In this document: in pieces, positions 55,999 through 64,000 of the stretch
Position numbering within the stretch: the stretch's first letter is position 1
Layout: the number at the start of each line of letters is the position of its first letter
NCBI GenBank assembly: GCA_030512335.1
Contig: JAULSU010000004.1
Coordinates: 1,426,001 to 1,490,000 of the forward strand
From: Immersiella caudata
Taxonomy: Eukaryota > Ascomycota > Sordariomycetes > Sordariales > Lasiosphaeriaceae
DNA: 64,000 nt
Direction of reading: 5' to 3'
Made by a program: the position numbers and the translations under genes
The notes under the pieces: model-generated
Databases searched by the model: none
What the model saw: only the letters and a program-made list of their open reading frames with translations
What the model was told of the DNA's origin: nothing

Positions 55999-58778
55999 AT
56001 GGCGCGGCGCTCTCCGTGGAGGCAGTGCTTGGCACTGGGACTGTGAGTGCCCCTTTTTTTTTTGCATGCAGTGATGGAGTCTCATCATTGACCTCAACTC
56101 GCACCCTCACTGCCCCCTTTTGGTCCACCAAACTAACACCACCAGCCTCATCCAACTATGGACCACCCCCGTCCTCTCCGCCGCGTGCACCTGCACCGGC
56201 CTAGACTACACCAACGGCGGCTCCTACCTCGTCGACGGCACCTCGGACGCCCCCTTCACCTTCACCTCCGTCTTTCAATCCTGCGTAATCTCCGACATCG
56301 TCGAGCCCATCCTTCTTGACCCCACCGGCACAGGTTACCTCTGCTCAGCCATCTACATGGACGCCGAAGGCGAGCAGCAGCAATCCTCGTGCGAGATTGG
56401 CTACGCCGAGATGTACACCGGCACCTGGACCATTGTGATCCAAGCGGACAATACCGATTTCCAAGTCCTCCGTGAGTTCCAGCTGACGGTGCAGAACCTG
56501 GAGAAGGAAACGGTTACGGTTACGCCGACGGTGGTGGTGGGGGTGACGAGTACATTGCCAGCGGTGGTGGTCGAGACGACGCTGTACCGCACGAGCACGG
56601 TGCAGGCGAGAAGGCCGTTGACGACAGCGGTGTGCGGAGATGGCTGGCCGTTGACAGAGACGGAGTGGCTTGCGCCTGAAGATACGACGCTGTATACGCA
56701 GTTGACCAAGACGCGCACGGCAGGGGCGGTGACGAGTGTTTATGTCACGACGCAGGGGCTGAGTGCGTATTGTCATTGGCCGCAGGGGAAGTCGGCGCCG
56801 CAGCAGCAGGTGGATAGGCCGGCGCCGCAGCCGCAGCAGCCGAGGCCGAATGGGTGTGATGGGTGTAGGCCGTGGTATAATCCGGCGAATAGGGGGGGGA
56901 ATGGGTGGGGGTGGGCGAGTCCGGGCAGGGGGGGCGGAGGGGGGAGTTCTGGAGGTGGTGGGGGAGGGAGACCTGGTGGTGGTGGTGGTAGTGGGGGTAG
57001 TCCCGGAGGCGGTAGTGGTGGGGGTAATCCCGGAGGTGGTGGAGGAGGTGGTAATCCAGGGGGTGGAGGCGGCGGTGGTAGCCCTGGAGGAGGGGGAAGC
57101 GGAGGCGGAGGCTGGCCTGGTGGTGGCGGCGGAGGTAATCCCGGAGGAGGGGGAGGCGGAGGTGGAGGCGGCCGTCCTGGTGGTGGAAATCCCGGCGGTG
57201 GAGGAGGAGGTGGTGGTGGTTCCCCTGGAGGCGGAGGCGGCGGTCGTCCCGGTGGTGGAAATGGCGGCGGCGGTAACCCCGGTGGCGGTGGAGGTGGTGA
57301 CAATCCCGGGGGCGGAGGAGGTGGCGGCCGCCCTGGCGGAGGGGGGGGTGGGGGTGGAAATCCAGGAGGGGGTGGAGGTGGTGGCCGTCCAGGAGGAGGA
57401 GGAGGAGGGGGAGGAGGAGGTAATCCTGGGGGCGGTGGTGGTGGAGGTGGTAGGCCAGGAGGAGGTAACGGTGGTGGAGGCGGGGGAGGTAATCCCGGAG
57501 GAGGAGGTGGTGGTGGACGTCCTGGCGGGGGCGGAGGCGGAGGTGGGAACCAAGGAGGGGGCGGTGGCCGCCCGGGAGGAGGAGGGGGCGGTTCTGGAGG
57601 TGGCGGCGGAGGTGGACGGCCAGGTGGTGGAAATGGTGGTGGTGGGGGCAACCAGGGAGGGGGCGGAGGTGGCGGTCGCCCAGGTGGCGGCGGGGGTGGA
57701 GGAGGAGGAGGAGGAGGAGGTGGTGGTGGTGGCAGACCGGGCGGTGGTGGGGGCAACCAAGGCGGTGGTGGAAACCGTGGAGGGGGAGGTGGTGGAGGAA
57801 ACCAAGGAGGAGGCGGTAATCGTGGTGGAGGTGGAGGTGGTGGCGGTGGTGGGAACCGCGGAGGAGGAAACCAGGGTGGAGGAGGTGGTAACCGTGGGGG
57901 TAAGACGTCTCTACGCTTTCTGCTCTTCTGATTATGTCATCTCTGTTGCTAACACTAAGCGCAGGAGGCGGTGGGAACGCGGGAGGTGGCGGTAATAGGG
58001 GCGGCGGTGGGGGAGGTGGGGCTGGAGGCGGTGGAAATAGGGGTAAGTCTGCCCCATCTGCTGAGAAGACGAACCCCTAGCTAACTCTGTCAGGTGGAGG
58101 AGGCGGAGGCGGAGGCGGAGGCAACCGAGGAGGCGGAGGAGGAGGAGGAGGAGGAGGTGGTGGTGGAAACAGAGGTAAGCTCTTCGACAGAGTCTGACGA
58201 TGAGTTAGCTAACAATTTCCAGGTGGAGGTGGCGGAGGAGGTGGTCGTCGACCAAACTCTGATTGTAAGAAACCCGACTCACATCTGCTTTGTTCCAACT
58301 AACGCATCTCAGCCGATGCCGATGTCCAGAAGCGGGCTGCCGCCGCCATCACCAGCACTATCCTCCAGACCACATATACAGTCACCCGGACCTCCACCGC
58401 CATTGTTCCCGGCCGAACGGTTCTCGAGACAGCGTATGCCACCATTACGACGACCTTGTGAGCCTTTCCGCTGAAACTTCGCCCCATCAAACATCATCCA
58501 GCTAACCAAAGTCAGCGTTCCCCCTGCCCAAACCGTATGCCAAGAACCGAACGTCCAAACCATCACCGTGTTTGCTGCCCAGGCGCCACAGACATTCTAT
58601 GACGTCGAGTATGTTACCGTCAGGGAGCAGAACACCATCTGGGTTGGGTAAGGTCTCCTCATGAACACGACTCTTGACCCAGCTAACCTTGATTATCAGA
58701 TCCACGCAGTACCAAACGTACTCCGACTATAGGTCTGCAACAGCCTGTTGGGCAAACGGTGGGTACTATGGTGTCTGA
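55999..58778 (+). CDS. Secreted glycine-rich protein with mini-exon repeat
   Basis: Probable cell-wall or extracellular protein, 784 residues. Eight exons: 55999-56042, 56146-57899, 57965-58042, 58094-58174, 58223-58264, 58313-58457, 58516-58647, 58700-58778. All seven introns have GT(A/G)AG donors and a CTAAC-type branch, and the frame closes exactly. Exon 1 plus the start of exon 2 give a signal peptide (MARRSPWRQCLALGLLIQLW...VLSA). An N-terminal globular region to about 270 has paired cysteines (ACTCTGLDY, CGDGW, GCDGC) and Val/Thr-rich strands. A long repeat of Gly runs broken by RPGG, NPGG, NQGG or NRGG follows (about 277-665). A C-terminal domain (about 667-784) contains TVTRTSTAIVPGRTVLETAY and ends CWANGGYYGV, with no GPI signal. 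Exons 3-5 encode almost only glycine repeat. No named family is recognised. Confidence 0.85.
56934..57899 (+). repeat. Glycine-codon low-complexity repeat
   Basis: Nearly 1 kb of GGN codons with short interruptions (CGT CCT, AAT CCC, AAC CAA, AAC CGT) in exon 2 of the glycine-rich gene. The opposite strand reads as an uninterrupted proline-rich frame, which is a shadow. Confidence 0.95.
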
Positions 58779-60098
58779 TTGCTTTTCTGTGTTGAATATC
58801 CCGTACGAAACAAAGGGGGACTTGGCTTTTTCCGTACTGTAACTGTATGTAGGTGGTGTTGAGATCCAGAGTTGGATCTGCTAATGAGAAATTGGTAGCT
58901 AAAACCTGGCATGGTTTGTGGGGGAATGACGGATGTATGCCCAGCTTTGAGAAACATCCGCCATGAACTTTCATTCTGTGGAATGTCCTCAGGCTGAATC
59001 GGAGAGACAAGTAGCCCTCTTGAAGCCGTTTAGCCACTGTAAACAAGGGTGAAGCCATCAACCCCTTTCCATCTTTTTGCGAACTTTCAGACACTTTATT
59101 GGGAGAGCAGGCAAGGCTGCCTCACTCATGCTCGGAGGTGCTTTGTTGACATCTTTTGCGGGACTCCGTACAAGAGTTGTGAGGCAGCGTGAATATACCT
59201 CGTGCTACTTGGATGAGTCCGCACGGATGGATAATTCAGCATCAAGCCAGCAGTTAAGTCAGTCATATCCGGGAAGCTTGTTTGGAATATTAATACCTTC
59301 TCTCCGGGTGTACCGACCCCTGACCGGCCATGGGTTTTCTGTTCAATGATTAGCTCCGATTCTCCTCAGGTATAGGGACATCTAGTCTGCCTCTTGAAGT
59401 TGCATACGTCTCTCCGCCAAGCCTTTGATAGCTTGAAAGCTTCCGCCATAAGAGGCCGGAAGGACCCCCCTAGTTGTTTAAGGCTCTTTGAGATCGGTTC
59501 AACACACCAACCTGAGCACTTCCATATCCGACAGAGGTTTTCGAGTCGCATGAGGATTCTAAAGCCTGCCGAGCACTCTTTGAACTGACCGCACTTGTAA
59601 CGACGGCCGCAAACAGCACCGTTGTGTCCTGTCACGAACTCGTGACCACCAAGTAACGCCGCAAAAGACATGCCAATGTGAGAAAGCTGAATGTGAATGC
59701 AGAGTCGGCATTATCAAGCGCTGCGAATTTGGTGATTGCAGGTGCGGATAGGTGTGATAAAGAGCGTGTATTTGATGGCTCAAGAACGCCAGGAGTTTGC
59801 CTTTGCCCCGTGACAGGAGAAGTGGAAGTGTTTTATGTCGCATTGCCAATGCTTCTCTCGTTGAACGAGACCTTTGGGGCGAGACGTTTGCATTTAAACC
59901 AGATGTAGTCTCGATGCGACTGTTGTCTTCTGTACACTCTCATACCCGTCAGAAACCTACTTTCATGTGTGGAACGCCACGACCCAGCCCAACCTCCGCT
60001 ACCTCGTCATCAAACCATCCCATAACCGACGAAACGGAGCAAACGGAAACCAATTACTTAACCAGAAAATTAGTTTCAGATTATTAACAAAAGCCACA

Positions 60099-60199
60099 GG
60101 GAGGGTAGCGTAGTGGCCAGCGTGTTCACTAAGCGTTAATATCAGCGTTGATTTCTAAGCGTTTAGCGAGAGGCCTGGGTTCGAACCCCAGCCCGCCCA
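60099..60199 (+). pseudogene. tRNA-like gene, isotype unclear
   Basis: Plus strand. There is an A box (TAGCGTAGTGG), a perfect B box with T arm CTGGG-TTCGAAC-CCCAG, an acceptor GGGAGGG opposite CCCGCCC with one A:G mismatch, and a T5 terminator at 60206-60210, all in order. The anticodon arm is abnormal: TTCAC opposite GCGAG has an A:C mismatch, the loop region is 33 bases and contains CTAAGCGTT twice, and no T33 precedes a triplet. The 3' half resembles fungal tRNA-Pro. Either a tRNA with an unusual intron or a transcribed pseudogene. Confidence 0.5.
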
Positions 60200-62219
60200 A
60201 ACCCCTTTTTGCCTCATGTCACAAGCGCGAAGACTCTGAGGTGATGCTGTCAGGAACACCATAATGTGAATTTCTGCGTAGAGAAAGAAGGCTCCGACGC
60301 TCTCGGTCTGCAACAGGGTTTGTTGACTGCTATGTGACATGAGTCGCCCTCGAAGTGCGACTCTGGCCACTGCAAGCAGTCTGGAATACTCGTCACCAAC
60401 CATTCTCCCTGCGCAACAGCCACGAATTCTGGGATGGTTGATGATTTGAAGCGCCGAGACCCCGGGCTGCAACATGGGGGACGCCGACGGACTGAGGAAA
60501 CCGGGGGCCAACACCGAACAAGAGACAGGACAGTTACGGACCCACAGCGTCAGGCGAACGGAAACCGATATTTTGGTCTGCACCAGTACGCTGCGTTAGA
60601 ATCAAAAGTTCGTGCCAAGCCAGAGTGCCGAGACAGATAAATAACCTACGGGTAACTGACCCAGAAACACGAGATATGCGACCAAGTCTCGCCCAATAGG
60701 GATGTACTCACAGAGGGTGGTGATGACTGGGTTTTGGTTAGATGGTGCTCAGCCCAACACCGGAACTTGGGTCGCGCGGCAGAATACCACTGGGCAAATT
60801 CTTCCCCACGGGCGAGACGATGAACAAAAGTCGAGGGCCTGGGCCTGCGAAATAACAGCTCCGCAAGCCAAATGGAGAAATGCCAACCGTAAGATGCGGA
60901 AGCTAGATCCGGTAGGATGGGCGGTGTTGACTTGGCCAACGGGCACGGAAAACAGGCAAACATGTTCTGGCGCCATTGGCTAAATGTCACTCAGCGCATG
61001 ATCGTCCGACATCCCGCCTGGTTAAACGACTCGCCCGCTGGAAGTGGATCACGTCGCTGGGAGGAAGGTGCGATCTCGATGGAAGTTTCGAGTCGCCTGT
61101 AACTCCGACGCTGCCCCTTCATTGGCCGACAAAGTGTGATGTGAGGCTCCTTACCAAGTAGCCGGGAAGCCACCAGCACCCTTCTTTCAAAACTTGGCGA
61201 CATCGCAACGTCAACATCTCGACACTGGCGCACGTCGCCAATGCCTGCTATAAAACTACCAACGCCGCCATCTCTCTCTTTCATGCTGATGCGATAGCAT
61301 ATACGGACCGCGCACGCCTGATGCCCCCTTTTCTACTTTCACCAGTCTGTCGCCGCAGTCGATCTCATGCAATGCCCGGTTAATTTGACCCGCGCAATCT
61401 ATTTTTTTTCTCTCGCAACTGATGCTAATTATCGCGCAGTCAGACCAGCTCCCTATAACTCCCGCGGCTATAGTGATGGAAACCATTTCGCGCGCAATCT
61501 CTCGTACAAGCCACCCGTAGACGCATGCGCGCCACGTCCCGAGGGCGAACATTTTTCCCCTTCGAGGCTTCCGTCGATCGCCAAGACATTTCGCTCCCCT
61601 AAATCGAAATAGAATCGCTAGACGAGCACCGCACTCTTTGGTGGTCAGCCGCAAGTGACTTGACTCCGAGTGGCGTTCGTTTCCCCAACCCGGACCGCCG
61701 GCTTGGATTCATGCTCGCGCTCCCGGACGCACCAGGATGGGAGCCCAACCGCGGCTTGATAGAGTCTGACATATTGTCCATCCCGAGAAGCCGTGTGCGT
61801 GTCGCTGGCATCATGTATGAGCAGCCGCCATCTTTGTGCGCCCTTGGCAAGGAACCAGCCTTAACAGATCCGCTAAACACACTCACCCAACCTAGATCCC
61901 ATCTGATGGCTACGAGTACGACCCTGGCTTGAGCCTCCCCGGCTGGTAGGCAGACCATTCCCGGGCTGAGCCGTGGCCTCCTTTCGGCCTCCTGCGGACC
62001 TGGCACCAGCTAATTTACTCGTCTCGGCAGAAGCGTCTAGTGACCCGATACTTTGTCCAGAAGAGATTCCGCCGAAGTAAAACAGGCGGGCTGTTTAAGT
62101 ATGGGGAGACCGCCGCACGATCCAGCATGGAATGTGGCGCCACCCCCATTACTGTCTCTACCGCGTGCTTGTCGAGGGCAAGGAGGACCTGCCCGCGCCC
62201 GAGTCCATCCCACACGGGA

Positions 62220-62226
62220 TATATTT
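62220..62226 (+). promoter_or_regulatory. TATA-like element of the AA7 gene
   Basis: TATATTT in GGGATATATTTCGCC, about 155 bases before the start codon at 62377. It lies inside the coding-like relic, so it may be coincidental. Confidence 0.3.
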
Positions 62227-62376
62227 CGCCCTGTATCCCCAGACTCACTGCACCCCACGATCTAACCCCAGACGGAGAAGCGAACCGCGGATATCCCGGC
62301 GCGTCTTAACCACGCCCTTGGGTCATACGACGTCTCCCAGCCACTGGGTCTATCACGACGCATCCTGTGCCTTGCA

Positions 62377-63944
62377 ATGTCGTCTTTCGCCACCCTCTTC
62401 GCCCTGTTGGGCCTTGCGGCGGCCTCTCCATTCGAAAAGCAGGCCGCGCTTAGCGCCTGTCTCTCTGCCTCCAATGTGCCGCTTAGCGCACCGGGGACCA
62501 CTGACTGGAAGCTTGACGCCTCACCATACAACCTGAGACTCAACTATACACCTGTGGCCATCTCTGTGCCAAAGTCAAGGGAGCATGTACAAAACGCGGT
62601 TGCATGCGCCGCCAAACTGGGCATAAGAGCAAACGCCAAGTGCGGCGGACACAGCTATGGATCGTTTGGTCTCGGCGGAGAAGACGGTCACCTCACCATT
62701 GAGCTTGATCGGATGAACGAGGTTGTGCTTGACGCTACTACCGGCATTGCAAAGGTTCAAGGTGGCGCACGATTGGGTCATGTTGCTTCGGAGCTCTGGA
62801 AACAGGGGAAGAGGGCCATCAGCCATGGCACCTGCCCTGGGTAAGCAACTCCCTCTGAGAAAGCCAGCTCTGTTCTAACAGAATCAGCGTCGGTGTTGGT
62901 GGACATGTCCTGCACGGTGGCTATGGTGTCAGCTCGCACACCAAGGGCTTGGCTCTCGACTGGCTGGTTGGTGCAACCGTCGTCCTCGCCAACTCGACAG
63001 TTGTGGAATGCTCCGAAACGGAGAGTCCAGACTTGTTCTGGGCCATCCGAGGCGCGGGATCATCCATGGGTGTGGTGACCGAATTCCGGTTCAAGACATT
63101 CGAGCCGCCAGAGGCTCTCACAGTCTTCGTTGCGGCGCTGCGGTGGGGAACGGCGGAGAGGGCTCTGGCAGGCATGAAGGCGGTTCAAGAGTTTGCTTTG
63201 GACATGCCGGCAGAGCTCAACATGCGACTTTTCATGACCCCGCGCTTTATCAACCTCGAGGGTTTGTACTACGGCGACAAGGCCAGCATGCAAGCTGCTT
63301 TGGCCCCTTTGATTGCAAAGACCAACGCTACCTTCCAGTTGCAGCAACAGGGAGGATGGCTCGAGCAGATCAAGCACTTTGGCGGTGGTCTTCCTCTTGA
63401 TCAGGGTCACCCCTATGATTATGTGAGTTGACAGTCTTTGCGAACCCCATACATGGGTCTTGGCGCTAACCTTTAGCAGCATGAGACATTCAACTCGGCG
63501 AGCTTGTACACAAACGCTTTGAATGACACGCAGCTCAACGGCTTCGTCAGCTACTGGTTCGATCACGCCAAGACGAACAAGCGTGACTGGTACGTCCATA
63601 TCGACATCCACGGTGGCAAGCACTCGGCCGTCGCCGAGGGCAGCCCTGCGTCGTACGCCCACCGCGACTACCTCTTCATGTACCTGTTCTACGACCGGGT
63701 TGACAAGGGTGTCTTCCCGACCAGCGGGTTCGGACACATCCAGAACTTCGTCAGCAACATCACCTACAGCCTGCCTAGCGACGCGTGGGGAAGGTACATC
63801 AACTACCCCGACCCGAGCATAGACCAGCAGACTGCCCAGAAGAACTACTGGGGCCCTAATCTCGCCAAGCTGCAGGCGATCAAGAAGGAAGTTGACCCAT
63901 TGGATCTGTTCCACTACCCTCAGGGTGTTGTTCCTGCCGAATAA
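62377..63944 (+). CDS. Secreted AA7 oligosaccharide oxidase (BBE family)
   Basis: FAD enzyme of the glucooligosaccharide oxidase type, oxidising the reducing end of oligosaccharides outside the cell and releasing hydrogen peroxide. Exons 62377-62840, 62888-63422 and 63480-63944 give 487 residues. Intron 1 is ended at ATCAG, not the earlier AACAG, because this gives the family motif GTCPGVGVGGHVLHGGYG. Intron 2 has a TAGCAG tandem acceptor that could add one Gln. Signal peptide MSSFATLFALLGLAAAS. The FAD site has KCGGHSYGSFGLGG with His92 and TCPG with Cys153, 61 residues apart, as expected for bicovalent 6-S-cysteinyl, 8-N1-histidyl FAD. The berberine-bridge C-terminus ends NYWGPNLAKLQAIK and DPLDLFHYPQGV. 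The substrate (cello-, malto- or chito-oligosaccharide) cannot be told. Neighbour is the secreted glycine-rich gene. Confidence 0.95.
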
Positions 63945-64000
63945 TTGCATTCTCCCTCGAGCGATGAGATAATGTATATAGGCGCGGCATTAGATGATGG

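Larger units (their letters stand above)
58779..62376. other. Spacer with a tRNA-like gene and a coding-like relic
   Basis: 3.6 kb between the glycine-rich and AA7 genes. It contains the tRNA-like gene at 60099, a TATAAAA near 61246 with no gene after it, and, just upstream of the AA7 gene, about 150 bases with strong codon-like third-position GC bias (62095-62250) discussed as a finding. No other gene is supported. Confidence 0.45.

Noticed and set aside
56773..57756. Minus-strand 327-codon proline-rich frame
   Set aside because: It is the reverse complement of the glycine-codon repeat (GGN reads as NCC) inside a well-supported plus-strand exon.
56345..57805. Minus-strand 486-codon Ser/Thr-rich frame
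   Set aside because: Another shadow of the same low-complexity exon; no domain and no start context.
61246..61612. TATAAAA followed by an 81-codon frame
   Set aside because: The frame lacks domains and codon bias, and no splice pattern extends it.
62841..62882. Earlier acceptor (AACAG) for AA7 intron 1
   Set aside because: It keeps the frame but inserts two residues into the Cys-FAD motif (CPGISVGVGGH), whereas the family has CPxVGxxGH; the later ATCAG restores it.
1..64000. Secondary-metabolite cluster, CRISPR array, prophage or transposon
   Set aside because: No backbone synthase, no regularly spaced direct repeats, no integrase, transposase or reverse transcriptase motifs were seen; the window is ordinary fungal chromosome.

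Overview
This is a nuclear window from a filamentous ascomycete, most likely a sordariomycete. The evidence is many short spliceosomal introns (about 47 to 127 bases, GT...AG, most with a CTAAC-type branch site close to the acceptor), GC-rich third codon positions, TATA-type promoters, tRNA genes with fungal A and B boxes, and single genes separated by long non-coding spacers. No operon, plasmid, phage, CRISPR array or recognisable transposon was seen. Fourteen protein genes were modelled with explicit splice sites and reading-frame checks, plus one intron-containing tRNA-Ser(GCU) and one degenerate tRNA-like gene.

Layout. 0-10 kb: a Zn2Cys6 transcription factor (725-2900) and a small conserved fungal protein of unknown function (6491-6988). 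10-22 kb: the CCR4 deadenylase subunit on the minus strand (10006-12362), a SAM-dependent methyltransferase (16432-18477) and a mitochondrial HotDog thioesterase-like protein (20926-21986). 25-35 kb: an AcrB-like membrane/coiled-coil protein (25119-28043), a secreted CFEM protein (30928-31532) and an FHF-complex FHIP/RAI16-like protein on the minus strand, whose first coding exon is only 9 bases (32044-35094). 36-46 kb: a class 3 lipase (36702-38715), an ARMT1/DUF89 damage-control phosphatase with five introns (39272-41001) and a 16-cysteine small protein (45624-46007). 47-54 kb: an MFS transporter (minus, 47094-49004), an LCLAT/CST26-type lysophospholipid acyltransferase (minus, 50510-51889) and, divergent from it, a mitochondrial NAD(H) kinase of POS5 type (52786-54267). 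54-64 kb: the tRNA genes, a 784-residue secreted glycine-rich protein with eight exons (55999-58778) and a secreted AA7 oligosaccharide oxidase (62377-63944).

The genes are mostly independent housekeeping functions: mRNA decay, endosome motility, lipid and cofactor metabolism, metabolite repair. Three are secreted or cell-surface genes (CFEM, glycine-rich protein, AA7 oxidase), two of them neighbours at the right end. I see no biosynthetic cluster. The most unusual object is the glycine-rich secreted protein. Part of its repeat is carried on three tiny consecutive exons of 78, 81 and 42 bases. The first two are flanked on both sides by phase-1 introns that split a glycine codon; the third has such a codon at its 5' edge and a phase-1 split serine codon at its 3' edge. 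The 16-cysteine cytosolic-looking protein and the 9-base start exon of the FHIP gene are next. All family names come from motif recognition by eye; no database search was run.
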